64,000 bases of DNA from Streptomyces sp. NBC_00878 (GCF_026341515.1 NZ_JAPEOK010000001.1:7378001-7442000); one strand, 5' to 3'. Positions 35,659 through 45,037 are shown, numbered from the stretch's first letter. The notes: generated by a model not told the origin, from the sequence alone. Numbers and translations are program-made.

Positions 35659-36282
35659 ATGGTCGCCCCGCAAGAATCAGCAGAGCCCGAAGCCCCGCTC
35701 CGTCACGACCGTCTCGACTACACGCCACTCCCCAAGAGCGTCACCCTCGCCCGCCGCCGGGCCCACCGCCTGCTCACTGAGTGGGGGCATCCCGAACTCG
35801 CCGCCGACACCGCCCTGTTGGTGTCCGAGCTGGGCGGCAACGCCGTACTGCACGGGTGCCTGCGTGATCGGCTCTTCCGGGTGGAACTCACCCTCACCGA
35901 GAGTGTCGTACGCATCTCCGTGTCCGACCCGAAGGGCGAGTTACGGCCGCACCTCCGTGAGGCGACCACTGACGACATGTTCGGGCGTGGGCTGCTGATC
36001 GTCGGACAGGTGGCCGACCGTTGGGGCGTACACGGGCTGACCGTCGGCAAGTCCGTCTGGTGCGAGCTGGACGTCGCACGCCAGGAGGCCGTGGCTGCCC
36101 ACTGCCGTGTCCCCAACACCCTCCTCGACATCCGTGCCGCGCTCCCTGAGGAGCGGCGTGAGGTGGGTGCCGGAGGCCGTGCCCGACCCGGCGGGGCCGT
36201 AGGCCCCGGCCGGGCGGGGCCCGAAGCCCTCGGCCGAATCGGCACGCGACCCGTCAGGGACGAGCGTACGGCCGGGTCATGA
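35659..36282 (+). CDS. ATP-binding regulator, RsbW/anti-sigma type
   Basis: Protein of 207 residues with a GHKL ATPase fold as in anti-sigma kinases: N-box in TALLVSELGGNAVLHG, G1-like SVSDPKGELRPHL, G2-like DDMFGRGLLIVGQVADRWG. No histidine kinase dimerisation domain. GGAGGTG before ATG 35659 fixes the start. The C-terminal 40 residues are a Gly/Arg-rich tail. Together with the divergent XRE and DUF397 genes it forms the common Streptomyces developmental trio. Target unknown. The 3' end overlaps the convergent VOC gene by 29 bases. Confidence 0.88.
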   Translation: MVAPQESAEPEAPLRHDRLDYTPLPKSVTLARRRAHRLLTEWGHPELAADTALLVSELGGNAVLHGCLRDRLFRVELTLTESVVRISVSDPKGELRPHLREATTDDMFGRGLLIVGQVADRWGVHGLTVGKSVWCELDVARQEAVAAHCRVPNTLLDIRAALPEERREVGAGGRARPGGAVGPGRAGPEALGRIGTRPVRDERTAGS

Positions 36283-36685
36283 TCTCCATGTTGTGGCCGT
36301 CCGGGTCCGCGAAGTAGGCGCCTTTGCCGCCGAACAGGTCGTTGGTCCGGCCGGGTTCGGTGTGGCGGGGGTCCGCGTAGTACGTGACCCCGAGCGCCTC
36401 CAGGCGGGCGATCATGGCGTCGAACCGGGTCTCGGGCACGAGGAACGCGTAGTGCTGGGACTGGATCGGCTCGCTCCTGAACTCGTAGTAGTCGAGGGTC
36501 ACGCCGTTGCCGAGGTCGACGGGGATGAAGGGCCCGAAGGGGGCGCCGACCTTCAACTCCAGGACCGCCGCGATGAACTCCGCCGACAGGTGCCGGTCCG
36601 TCGCGTAGACGGCGGTGTGGTTCAACTGGGCTGTGGTCGTGGGCAGTTCGGATGCGGGGGTGGGGTGCTGCTGGTCATGGGTCAT
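36254..36685 (-). CDS. VOC-family (glyoxalase-like) protein
   Basis: Vicinal-oxygen-chelate fold protein of 143 residues: a first beta-alpha unit (LNHTAVYATDRHLSAEFIAAVL) and a second unit ending in KGAYFADPDGHNMEIMTRPY, where the HNMEI Glu is a usual metal ligand. The His in LNHTAVY is the other. Substrate cannot be predicted; enzymes of this group include glyoxalases, dioxygenases and antibiotic-binding proteins. ATG 36685 with upstream GGAGACC. Confidence 0.85.
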   Translation of the reverse strand: MTHDQQHPTPASELPTTTAQLNHTAVYATDRHLSAEFIAAVLELKVGAPFGPFIPVDLGNGVTLDYYEFRSEPIQSQHYAFLVPETRFDAMIARLEALGVTYYADPRHTEPGRTNDLFGGKGAYFADPDGHNMEIMTRPYARP

Positions 36686-37014
36686 CAGTGAGGGGTCTCC
36701 GTGGCTCTTGGGCTTGGGCGGATGCCTGCTGCAAAGACACGGAGAAAGGGCGGGGCTCTCGCCCGCCTCGCGCTCACGGCGAGGCCGGGAACCCCACTCG
36801 TGCATGGCCCATGGCCGACCCGGCAGTCACCCGACCGACCCTAAGTGCCGCGTACGGGCCGGGGCAACGTCATTTCACGGCCGTACGAGTGCGGCCGTGC
36901 GTGCGGGCGGTGCGACCGCAGTTGTGCTCGCCCCGCCCCGCCATGCCACGCCCCGTCGCGAAGGCGCAGGGGACGGGATCCCCAACACCCCGGTCCGCCC
37001 CCATCACCCGCTTG
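36686..37014. other. Intergenic region without recognised gene
   Basis: Separates the VOC gene start from the M4 protease stop. Composition is ordinary and I see no RNA gene, repeat or convincing terminator; the VOC promoter must lie in its first part. Confidence 0.5.
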
Positions 37015-38658
37015 TCAGTTCACCGACACCGCCGACCAAGCACCCCCCACCGCCCGGTACTCCGCACTCCCCGCCCCGTACAGATCCCTCGCCGCGTTCA
37101 ACGTGGCGACCCGCGCACCCGCGTACTTCGTCGACGACGTCATGTACACCGTCAGCGCCCGGTACCAGATCGCGCCGAGCTTGGCCCTGCCGATGCCCGT
37201 CACCGTCGTGCCGTTGCAGGTCGTGCCGTTGTGGGCGACGCCGCCGATGGTCTTCCGGCCGCTGCCCTCCGCGAGCAGGTACGCGAAGTGGTTGGCGACG
37301 CCCGAGGAGTAGTGGACGTCGAGGTTGCCGACCGTCGAGGTCCAGCAGTCCGCGGAGTTGCCGTCCTTGGAGGGCTGGTCCATGTAGCGCAGGGCGGAGC
37401 GGCCGAAGCCGGACTTCACGATCTTCTCGCCGATCAGCCAGTCCCCGGGGTCGGAGGGGTTCTTCGCGTAGAACTCCACCAGCGTGCCGAAGATGTCCGA
37501 CGTGGCCTCGTTGAGACCGCCGGGCTCGCCCGAGTACGTCAGCGCCGCCGTCTTGGACGTCACGCCGTGGGACATCTCGTGCCCGGCCACGTCCAGGGAG
37601 ACCAGCGGCCCGAAGGTCGTCCCGTCACCGTCCCCGTACGTCATGCAGAAGCAACTGTCGTCCCAGAAGGCGTTGTTGTACGCGCTGCCGTAGTGCACCC
37701 GGTTGTACGAGCCCTTGCCGTCCCCCGCGATACCGCTGCGCCCATGGACGTTCTTGTAGTAGTCCCAGGTGGTGTCGGTGCCGTACTGCGCGTCCACCGC
37801 CGCCGAGGCCCGGCTCGAAGTCGACCCGGTTCCCCAGTGGTTGTCGGCATCGGTGAGGACGGGCGCGGGGGCACGCTGGTAGCAGATGATGAGGATGCAG
37901 GAGTCCGTCTTGTTCTTGGTGTCGCCCGTGTACGTGTTTCCCCTTGTGGGGTCGGTCAGTTGGTACGTCGAACCGGAGCGCGTCGTCTCCAGCGGGACCG
38001 TGCCGCTGTAGAGGGAACGGCCGTCCCCGGTCGCCGTCTCGATGCTGTCCCACGCGTCGATCTGCCTGCCGGTCGCGGCGTCGGTGAGGACCACGCGCGC
38101 GACCGGGTTGCCCAGTGAGTCCTTGCCCCCGGCCTCGGTGCGCCAGGCCAGCTTGGGAGTGCCGTGCAGGGCGTCAACGACCAGTTGGGGCTTGGCCGTT
38201 ATCTTGCGGAGCGTCTCTCCGACGTTCGCGAGGCGCAGCGCCGCGGCGGCCAGGTCGGCGGCCTTCGGGGCGGAGACCGACGGCGTGATGCTCGCGAGGG
38301 AGAGCGGACGAGTGGTGGCCCGGTCGGCAGCGCGGTAGGCGCCGGCCGCCGTCAGGTGGACCACGAAGTCGCCGCCCAGCACGGGGAGTTGGCGGTACGT
38401 CCGGTCGTAGCGCACATGCTGTGTGCCGTCCGCGTCGACGATCACGTCACGGGCCTCGGTGCCCTGCGCGGAGGTGAGACCCAGCCGGGCGGCCTGGTCG
38501 GCGAGCACCGCCGTCGCGTTGCCGAGGACGGTGTCCCGGGTCGGCCCGTCGGCCGTCATCGCGCTCGGGGCCAGCGCCCCCGCCAGCAGACTGGTGGCCG
38601 CCGCCGATATACCGACGGTGGCGAGGCGCGAGCCTCGGATGTGCCGTGTCCGACTCAT
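37015..38658 (-). CDS. Secreted M4 (thermolysin-type) metalloprotease
   Basis: Extracellular zinc protease of 547 residues made as a preproenzyme. Signal peptide residues 1-36, then an FTP/PepSY propeptide (to about 215). In the catalytic domain the zinc site is H360-E361 and H364 (GHEMSHG), third ligand E384 (GLNEATSD), and the catalytic His in GNLDVHYSSGVANH. ATG 38658 is preceded by AGGAG. Cys pairs (CILIICY, SCFCM, DCW, TCNG) suggest disulfides. Streptomyces secrete such enzymes during growth on protein; an inverted repeat upstream may regulate it. Confidence 0.94.
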   Translation of the reverse strand: MSRTRHIRGSRLATVGISAAATSLLAGALAPSAMTADGPTRDTVLGNATAVLADQAARLGLTSAQGTEARDVIVDADGTQHVRYDRTYRQLPVLGGDFVVHLTAAGAYRAADRATTRPLSLASITPSVSAPKAADLAAAALRLANVGETLRKITAKPQLVVDALHGTPKLAWRTEAGGKDSLGNPVARVVLTDAATGRQIDAWDSIETATGDGRSLYSGTVPLETTRSGSTYQLTDPTRGNTYTGDTKNKTDSCILIICYQRAPAPVLTDADNHWGTGSTSSRASAAVDAQYGTDTTWDYYKNVHGRSGIAGDGKGSYNRVHYGSAYNNAFWDDSCFCMTYGDGDGTTFGPLVSLDVAGHEMSHGVTSKTAALTYSGEPGGLNEATSDIFGTLVEFYAKNPSDPGDWLIGEKIVKSGFGRSALRYMDQPSKDGNSADCWTSTVGNLDVHYSSGVANHFAYLLAEGSGRKTIGGVAHNGTTCNGTTVTGIGRAKLGAIWYRALTVYMTSSTKYAGARVATLNAARDLYGAGSAEYRAVGGAWSAVSVN

Positions 38659-38754
38659 CGAACTCCTCAAGAAGGCACGCGAAACGCGTGGTGGTGGGGG
38701 AATGGGGAGCGGGAGAAGGTTGGGTGGGGGTGTTCGCACAGTTCTAGGCGGCCC

Positions 38755-38769
38755 GGACATGGCATGTCC
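38755..38769. promoter_or_regulatory. Inverted repeat upstream of the M4 protease
   Basis: GGACATGGCATGTCC has 7-bp arms around one central base, in the 200-base gap between the divergent protease and cyclotransferase-like genes. Possible operator; no regulator gene is adjacent. Confidence 0.4.
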
Positions 38770-38860
38770 ATAGCCGACTGCTGGGGGATGTGTGAGGGGT
38801 AAGAATCGTTTCTGCAAAGGTCAGGGCACCGGCGGAAGCCGGGGAGAGGAGACCGCCGGG

Positions 38861-39277
38861 ATGAGCAGCCGACTGCCCTTCTTCGTCTACGGGACCCTGC
38901 GCCCCGGCGAGCACAACCACGACCTCTTCCTGCGCGGCCGTACGCGCTCGGAGGTGCCGGGACGACTCGCCGACGCGGTGCTCTACGACGGGCCGGGCTA
39001 TCCGTACGCCGTCGAGGAACCAGGTGGCGTGGTGTGCGGGGACCTGGTCACCGCCGCATCGGACCAGTACGGCCAACTCCTCGGCACCCTCGACCAGTTG
39101 GAGGAGTACGCCCCGGGCGACCCCGCCAACCTCTACGAGCGCGTGGCCAGGGAGGTGACCCGCGAGGAGGACGGCATGAGCGTACGGGCCTGGGTGTACG
39201 TGGCCGCGCCCGCGGTCGCGGCCACGCTGCGGGCACGGGGCAGGCTCATCGAGGGCGGCGACTGGCGGGCGCGCTGA
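38861..39277 (+). CDS. Gamma-glutamylcyclotransferase-like protein
   Basis: 138 residues with the GGCT/AIG2 fold: the substrate loop FVYGTLRPGEHNH at residues 7-19, YDGPGYPYAVEE in the middle, and the usual acidic residue in QLLGTLDQLEEYAPG. Enzymes of the fold act on gamma-glutamyl peptides, though many bacterial members are unassigned. ATG 38861 was chosen since the fold starts there. Confidence 0.85.
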   Translation: MSSRLPFFVYGTLRPGEHNHDLFLRGRTRSEVPGRLADAVLYDGPGYPYAVEEPGGVVCGDLVTAASDQYGQLLGTLDQLEEYAPGDPANLYERVAREVTREEDGMSVRAWVYVAAPAVAATLRARGRLIEGGDWRAR

Positions 39278-39422
39278 GACGCGGGATCACGCGATGCGAG
39301 GAGGCCGGGCCCCGGTACGTACGCAGGGCGTACGCAGAAGCCAGATTCCGGAACGTACGCAAAACCCGCACCCCGCACCCCGCACCCCAGAGATGCTGCT
39401 GGCGAATCCCGCCGGATGAGGG

Positions 39423-39490
39423 CAAGTGGGTTCTGCGTCCCAGCGACACGCCGTGCATGCGGCGTGTCGCTGGGACGCAGAACCCACTTG
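39423..39490. terminator. Perfect 31-bp hairpin between convergent genes
   Basis: 31-bp perfect inverted repeat with 6-base loop TGCATG, beginning CAAGTGGGTTCTGCG and ending with its complement. It lies between the convergent cyclotransferase-like and phosphatase genes, where a bidirectional terminator would be expected. The stem is far longer than needed for termination. A near copy of the outer arm (18 of 19 bases, GATGARGGCAAGTGGGTTC) occurs at 13970-13988, so this may be a dispersed palindromic repeat that terminates transcription. Confidence 0.75.
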
Positions 39491-39537
39491 ACTCGCTCGC
39501 GTGAACTCGCGGGCAGCGTTCCCGGGCTCCGCGGAAC

Positions 39538-41340
39538 CTACGGGTGGAGCCGTGCCGCCATGACCGCCACGTCGTCCTCCGCCGTGCCGCCCGGGACCAA
39601 GCCGGCCAGGAGAACGGCCAGTTGGTCCTCCAGGGAACCGTTGCTGGGGAGGCGCTGCCGGGTGAGGCGGCTCAGCCACTCGTCGACGTCCTGTTCCCGG
39701 CGCTCCACCAGGCCGTCGGTGTAGAGGAGCAGAGTCCGGTCGGGGCCGCAGCAGCCGGTCACCGTCTCGTAGCCGCCGAACCCGGTGCCCAGCGGCGCGC
39801 CCACGGGAACGGGGAACAGGTTGACGCTGCCGTCGGCGTCCAGGACCGCGGGCGGCAGATGGCCGGCGCAGGCGAACAGGCACCTGTTGTTAGGCGCATC
39901 GACCAGGGCGAGCAGGCACGTGGCGGGACGGTCGGTGCCGGCGCGGGTGATCAGCGCGTCCAGGCGTTCCAGTACGGCGTGCGGTGGCAGGTCCTCGGTG
40001 GCCACGACGCGGAGCATCGCCCGGTAGTGGCTCATGTCCACCGCCGCCTCGACGCCGTGCCCCATCACGTCGCCCATGACCAGCAGCGTGCGCCGGCGGG
40101 TCAGCGGCATGATGTCGTACCAGTCGCCGCCGACCAACGCGCTGTCCCCGGCGGGCAGATAGCGCGTGGCCACGTCGATCCCGGGGTGGGGGCAGGGCCC
40201 TTCGGCCAGCAGTGCGCGCTGGAGTTCCACCGCGATGCCGTGCTCGCGGGCGTACCGGCGGGCGTTGTCGAAGGCGATCGCGGCGCGCCCCACCAGGTCC
40301 TGGGCCATCACCACGTCCTGCTGCTCGAAGGGCGGCGAGTCCCCGACCCTGACGAGGACGACCACGCCCATCAGATTGCCGCGGGCGGTCAGCGGCACGA
40401 CCAGGTCGGAGTGGACACCGACCGCGCGATGGGCGGGGAAATGCTCCATGTCGGGTATGGAACGGCTCAGTTCCTCGGCGCTGAGCTGGTTCTCGACCAT
40501 GGGCCGACCGGTGTCCAGACAGCGCTGCACGCTCGACCCGTGCCGGTACAGCAGCTGCTCGCCCACGGACGCGCTGATGTCCACGAGATAGTCCTGGAGA
40601 TGCGGCACGGCCGAGACCCCCGCCATCCGCAGCCGAACCGGACCGGGCCGCTCGGCCGATGAACGGTGCTCGGCCGATGAGCGGTGTTCGGACGGCGAAC
40701 GGTGCTCGGACGGCGAACGGTGTCCGGACGGCGAATGGTGTTCGGCCGGTGGACGGTGTTCGGGTGGCGGACGATGTTCCGCCAGGTGCTCCGAGCCGCC
40801 GTGCGGGGTCGGGGGGTACATCATCACCGCGGCCATGTCGGCGAGCTCGGAGGAGAGGAACTCGGCCAGCTCGGCGCAGGTGTCGTCGATGCGGAGCGTG
40901 GTGCCGATCCGGGTGGCCGCGCGGTCCAGCAGAGCCAGCCGTTTCCGGACCCGTTCCAGCTCCCTGTGCTGATGCCGCACCCCGTTGATCACCATGATGA
41001 CCACGGCCACGCCCACGACATCCCCGTCCGCCTCCAGCCGGTGGTACGCGCCGCGCCAGCTGTGGTGTTCCAGGCCCGTCCCGGAGAGCGTCACTCCGTC
41101 GTTGATGCCCTCGCGGGACCGCCCGTCGGCGAGTACCTCGCGCAGTACGCCCTTGCCGCGACCGGTGAACGGCAACACCTCGTCGACGGCCCGGCCCAGG
41201 TGCTCGTGGGCCGGTTTCCCGCTGAGCCGGGCCAGCGCCGGGTTGACGTACAGATAGCGGAGTTCGGGATCGAGGATGCCGACACAGGCCGGGGTCGCGT
41301 CCAGCACCCCCAGCAACAGTCCGTCACCGAGGCCGTCCAT
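39538..41340 (-). CDS. SpoIIE-type PP2C phosphatase with PAS and GAF
   Basis: Regulatory Ser/Thr phosphatase of 600 residues. PAS domain at about 8-110 (DATPACVGILDPELRYLYVNPALARLSG), GAF-like domain 135-380, PP2C domain to the C-terminus with metal residues in GGDWYDIMPL, MGDVMGHGVEAA and TEDDVAVMA. Such proteins reverse anti-sigma kinase phosphorylation, which fits the RsbW-type ATPase at 35659, though they are separate genes. A Ser/Glu/His/Arg repeat (EHRSPSEHRSPSEHRSS, bases 40655-40790) is inserted in the GAF region. ATG 41340 with GGAG upstream. Confidence 0.92.
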   Translation of the reverse strand: MDGLGDGLLLGVLDATPACVGILDPELRYLYVNPALARLSGKPAHEHLGRAVDEVLPFTGRGKGVLREVLADGRSREGINDGVTLSGTGLEHHSWRGAYHRLEADGDVVGVAVVIMVINGVRHQHRELERVRKRLALLDRAATRIGTTLRIDDTCAELAEFLSSELADMAAVMMYPPTPHGGSEHLAEHRPPPEHRPPAEHHSPSGHRSPSEHRSPSEHRSSAEHRSSAERPGPVRLRMAGVSAVPHLQDYLVDISASVGEQLLYRHGSSVQRCLDTGRPMVENQLSAEELSRSIPDMEHFPAHRAVGVHSDLVVPLTARGNLMGVVVLVRVGDSPPFEQQDVVMAQDLVGRAAIAFDNARRYAREHGIAVELQRALLAEGPCPHPGIDVATRYLPAGDSALVGGDWYDIMPLTRRRTLLVMGDVMGHGVEAAVDMSHYRAMLRVVATEDLPPHAVLERLDALITRAGTDRPATCLLALVDAPNNRCLFACAGHLPPAVLDADGSVNLFPVPVGAPLGTGFGGYETVTGCCGPDRTLLLYTDGLVERREQDVDEWLSRLTRQRLPSNGSLEDQLAVLLAGLVPGGTAEDDVAVMAARLHP

Positions 41341-41444
41341 GGCTCCATCCTGAACCGAGGCGCGCACCCGCGCATGTCGGGGATACCCCGGGGTGGCATG
41401 ACCGTGAATTCTGTGCGTGGGCACACCGTTACGAAGAGTGCTCG

Positions 41445-41520
41445 GCGACCACACCTCGGCGACCACTCCTCAGCGACCACTCCTCAGCGATCACTCCTCG
41501 TCGATCATCTCTCGGTGATC
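41445..41520. repeat. 15-bp degenerate tandem repeat
   Basis: Units like CTCCTCAGCGACCACT recur about five times with drift between the phosphatase promoter and the 3' end of the GH36 gene, whose last codons it enters. Confidence 0.7.
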
Positions 41521-43691
41521 AGCCTCACCAGCAGCACCCCCGGCTCGCCGGGCATCACCACCCGCACCGCCTCCCCGTCCCACTCCACCGCCCCCGCGCT
41601 CGCGCGCGCCGCCGCAGGGTGCAGTACCTCCACCCGTACGTCCTTCCGCCCCGCCAAATGCCGTACGGGCAACACCTGTTCGGAGCCGCCGCCCCGACGC
41701 CACACCGACAGATACGTGGCCCCCGAGACCGCCCCCATCCCTGTGACCGGCGCCCGCATCCCCAGCGCGAGCCACTCGTCCGACCAGCCCGGCAGCCCGA
41801 GCGGCCAGAACGGCAGCGCGGTGCGCAGATCGCCCCGGATCGCCTTGTAGACGGTCAAGGCGCCCCGCACCAACGACAATTGACTCTCCGTCATCTTGTC
41901 CAGATGCCCGGAGAGATGGATCCGGCCGAGCAGCGCCGAGCCGAGGGTGAAGCCGATCTCCGCGTCGGTGAAGGCCGGTTGGGGGTACGCCCACACGGCC
42001 CCCTGCTCGGGCGGTACGGCGGTGGGCGCGGCAGCCGCGATGGGCGGATAGCGCAGCGGGTCCTGCTGGTCGGAGGTGGACTGGAGCTGCGTGACGGCCA
42101 GGGACGCGCCGTCCATGCGCATGCCGCCCGACGCGCAGTTCTCGATCACGAGCGCGGGATAGCGGTCCAGGACGGACCCCAGCCAGGCCAGCCAGGCCCG
42201 GGAGTGGTCCAGCAGCCCCGGTACGGACGTGGTGATGTTGTAGTCGAGCTTGAGATAGCCCACGCCCCACTCGCCGACGATCCGGTCGACCGTCCGGTCG
42301 AGGTGGTCGCGGGCCGCCGGATGGGTCAGGTCCAACTGGTGGCGGCCCTGTTCGGTGACCCGGACCCCGCCCTCGTGGCGTAGGAACGCCTCGTCCGGCA
42401 GTTCGCGCGCCACGGGGCTGCGGACGCCGACCACCTCGGCCTCCAGCCACAGCCCGGGCACCATCCCGCGGTCCCGGATACGGTCCAGCACCGCGCGCAG
42501 TCCGCCGCCGGGGAACCGCCGCTCGGACGGCAGCCAGGCGCCGACGCTGTCCCACCAGCCCCCGGCCTCGTCGTCGTACCAGCCGGCATCGACACAGAAG
42601 TACTCCGCGCCCGCCCGGGCCGCCGCGTCGATCAGTGGCAGCAGCTTCTCGGCGGTCGGGTCGCCCAACAGCGTGTTCATGTAGTCGTTGAAGATGACGG
42701 GCAGCTGTTCGTGGTCGGGGTGCGGACGTCGGACGAGACGGCGGTACGACGTCAGCGCGGCCAGTGCCCCGTCGAACCCCTCGCCCAGGGCCAGCGCCGC
42801 CCACTCACCGGTGAACTCCTCCCCAGGACCGAGGACTTGGCGCCACTGATGCTCGTCCGCACCCGGCCCGCTCAGCGTCAGACACGTACGTCGGCCCGCC
42901 TCGCCCGCCTCCCACTGCCAGCTCGCGGCGGACTCGATCTGCCACAACCAGCCGCGCCCGTCCGCCTCGTGGGTGAACGCGCCCATCGCCAGGTGCCCGT
43001 CTGTGGGCCAACTGCCGCGCCCGGCGAGCCGTACCGCGGCCCTGCTGTCGTGCCCGTACAGTTCCCGGCCGATGTCGGGGACCGTGGCACGCAACGGCTC
43101 GTCGTACCAACGGCATTCGGCGACCCAGTCGTTGCGCGCCCGGAAGACGCGCAGGTCGTCGGGTGAGGGCAGCCCGCCGAGCAGCAGGCTGCTGACCGAG
43201 CGCACGGTGACGGGAGCGGGGCCGTCGTTGCGCAGCCGGACCCGGGAGCGCAGCACGGACACCGCGTCCGGCGAGGCGTACTCGGCGAAGACGGTCAACC
43301 CGCTTGCCGGGTCGGCGAGTTCGACGGTCAGGCGATGCCACCCGTCGCCGAACGTGGCGTGGTGCGCGCGGTAGCGCAGGCGCTGCCCGAGCGCCGTGCC
43401 CCCGAAGCGCGGCCCGGACCAGCCGGTACCGTCGCCGAACAGGGTCAGCTCGACGAGCGGCAGCGCGGCGTCCGCGGCGGCCCGCGAGGTCTCGGGTTCG
43501 GGTTCGGGTTCGGTCTCGGGGTCACCGGGCCGCGCCACCCGCACCAGCCGAGGCGTATCCCCGTCCTGGTCGGTCCGGGCCCCGGCCCCGGCCTCGGCCC
43601 CGACCCCTGCCTCGAACCCGTCTGCTGCCCCGAAGTCGAAGTCGACGGCCAGTTCGGAGTGGCCCCAGCGATAGCTGTGGTCCCGTGTCAT
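41505..43691 (-). CDS. GH36 alpha-galactosidase
   Basis: Cytoplasmic glycosidase of 728 residues. Nucleophile Asp in GYLKLDYNITT, acid/base Asp in ENCASGGMRMDG, and the substrate loop VDAGWYDDEAGGWWDSVG are GH36 hallmarks. N-terminal beta domain precedes the barrel, and a C-terminal beta domain ends it. No signal peptide. An Ala/Asp/Glu-rich stretch near residues 28-70 (DPETEPEPEPETS) is encoded by short repeats (43490-43630). It follows the LacI gene on the same strand by 31 bases, so both are probably one transcript under the operator at 44884. Confidence 0.93.
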   Translation of the reverse strand: MTRDHSYRWGHSELAVDFDFGAADGFEAGVGAEAGAGARTDQDGDTPRLVRVARPGDPETEPEPEPETSRAAADAALPLVELTLFGDGTGWSGPRFGGTALGQRLRYRAHHATFGDGWHRLTVELADPASGLTVFAEYASPDAVSVLRSRVRLRNDGPAPVTVRSVSSLLLGGLPSPDDLRVFRARNDWVAECRWYDEPLRATVPDIGRELYGHDSRAAVRLAGRGSWPTDGHLAMGAFTHEADGRGWLWQIESAASWQWEAGEAGRRTCLTLSGPGADEHQWRQVLGPGEEFTGEWAALALGEGFDGALAALTSYRRLVRRPHPDHEQLPVIFNDYMNTLLGDPTAEKLLPLIDAAARAGAEYFCVDAGWYDDEAGGWWDSVGAWLPSERRFPGGGLRAVLDRIRDRGMVPGLWLEAEVVGVRSPVARELPDEAFLRHEGGVRVTEQGRHQLDLTHPAARDHLDRTVDRIVGEWGVGYLKLDYNITTSVPGLLDHSRAWLAWLGSVLDRYPALVIENCASGGMRMDGASLAVTQLQSTSDQQDPLRYPPIAAAAPTAVPPEQGAVWAYPQPAFTDAEIGFTLGSALLGRIHLSGHLDKMTESQLSLVRGALTVYKAIRGDLRTALPFWPLGLPGWSDEWLALGMRAPVTGMGAVSGATYLSVWRRGGGSEQVLPVRHLAGRKDVRVEVLHPAAARASAGAVEWDGEAVRVVMPGEPGVLLVRLITER

Positions 43692-43722
43692 GAAGTCCTT
43701 CCGGTCATGCGGCCTCCCCAGC

Positions 43723-44898
43723 TCAAACGATCCCTCCAGCCGATCCGGGACCCGATCCGCGTCCCGGCCCGCGACCCGATCCGCGTCCCGGCCCGGGTCC
43801 CGGCCCGGGTCCCGGCCCGGGCCCCGGCCCTAGACCCGGGACACGACCCGTTCCACGCCCCGTGTCCCGCCACGGCCCCGAGCTCTCTCGTACGATCAAC
43901 TCCGGTTCCGCACAAGGACCCTGGGTCCCGGCCGACGGATCGAGCAGCCGGTGCAGCAGCCCGAACGCCGTACGCCCGAGCCCCTCGAAGTCCAGCCGTA
44001 CGGTCGTCAGCGCCGGAGCCAGATACGCCGACGTCGGCATGTCGTCGAAGCCCACGACGCTCAGGTCCCGGGGCACCGACCGGCCCGTCTCCCGTGCCGC
44101 GCGCAGCACCCCGATCGCCAGATCGTCGTTGCCGCAGAGCACGGCGGTGACGTCCGCGCGCTCCAGCAGTGAGCGCGCCGCCAGATGGCCCGAGCGCGGC
44201 GTCCAGCCGCCCACCACCGGCTCCGGTTCCTCGACCCCCGCCTCGCGCAGGGCGTCCAGCCAGCCCTCGGTGCGCTGCGCGGTCCGCGCGGTGGACGACG
44301 GCAGGGCCAGGTAGTGGACGGTCCGGTGGCCGAGGCCCAGCAGATGGCGGGTCGCGCGGGCCGCCGCGAGCCGGTCGTCGAGCCACACGTGCCGCGGGCC
44401 GGGGTCCACGCCGGGCGGCCGCTCGACCAACGCGGCCACCGGCGCCTCCGCGGGCAGCAGTTCCAGCGCCCGGACGCCCGCCGCGTCGAAGGCGATCACG
44501 ATCACCGGATCGCCCGGCCGCACCAGCCGCGCCCGCAACTCGTCCGCGTCCGGGGCCGCGTGCCGCGCGAGCACGCTGATCGAGACCGCGAACCCGGCCG
44601 TGCGCGCCGCCTCCTCGATACCGCGCAGCGCCGACGCGTTGCCGTAGAGGGAGGTGTCGGAGGTGAGCACGGTGAGCGAGCGCACGGTCTTGCCCGCGAG
44701 CTCGCGGGCGGCCTGGTTGGGCCGGTAGCCGAGCGTGTCGATCGCGGTCAGTACGCGTCGGCGCGTGCTGTCGGCGACGCGTTCGTTGCCGTTGATGACG
44801 CGCGAGACGGTCTGGTAGGAGACGCCGGCCGCGCGTGCGACGTCCCGGATGGTCACGGGGGAGACCCCGGCACCGTCCGGAACTGCGTGAACGGTCAC
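43723..44898 (-). CDS. LacI-family regulator
   Basis: Sugar-responsive repressor of 391 residues. Helix-turn-helix and hinge are at residues 14-65 (VTIRDVARAAGVSYQTVSRVINGNERV), then a periplasmic-binding-like effector domain. GTG 44898 lies inside an operator-like repeat, which fits autoregulation. The last 40 residues are a GPGPGPGP/GRGSG tail encoded by a short repeat (43740-43840), not part of the family fold. It should control the GH36 gene downstream and the divergent GH39-like gene. Confidence 0.93.
   Translation of the reverse strand: MTVHAVPDGAGVSPVTIRDVARAAGVSYQTVSRVINGNERVADSTRRRVLTAIDTLGYRPNQAARELAGKTVRSLTVLTSDTSLYGNASALRGIEEAARTAGFAVSISVLARHAAPDADELRARLVRPGDPVIVIAFDAAGVRALELLPAEAPVAALVERPPGVDPGPRHVWLDDRLAAARATRHLLGLGHRTVHYLALPSSTARTAQRTEGWLDALREAGVEEPEPVVGGWTPRSGHLAARSLLERADVTAVLCGNDDLAIGVLRAARETGRSVPRDLSVVGFDDMPTSAYLAPALTTVRLDFEGLGRTAFGLLHRLLDPSAGTQGPCAEPELIVRESSGPWRDTGRGTGRVPGLGPGPGPGPGPGPGPGRGSGRGPGRGSGPGSAGGIV
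44884..44898. promoter_or_regulatory. LacI operator, copy 1
   Basis: TGCGTGAACGGTCAC, identical in inverse orientation to the site at 45023-45037, with a GTGA/TCAC dyad. It covers the GTG start of the lacI gene. Confidence 0.7.
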
Positions 44899-45022
44899 GC
44901 GAACCTCCCCAATACCCCAGGTGACCGCGGATATCTCTGCGGATGCGCCTGCCATACGCCTGCTACCGGTGCTGCCACGGGTCTTGACATGTCCGACGCC
45001 GACGGGAGAATCATGCGCTGAT

Positions 45023-45037
45023 GTGACCGTTCACGCA
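45023..45037. promoter_or_regulatory. LacI operator, copy 2
   Basis: GTGACCGTTCACGCA, the exact inverse of copy 1, 39 bases upstream of the GH39-like start and in its promoter. The sites are 139 bases apart, which would allow looping. Confidence 0.7.
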
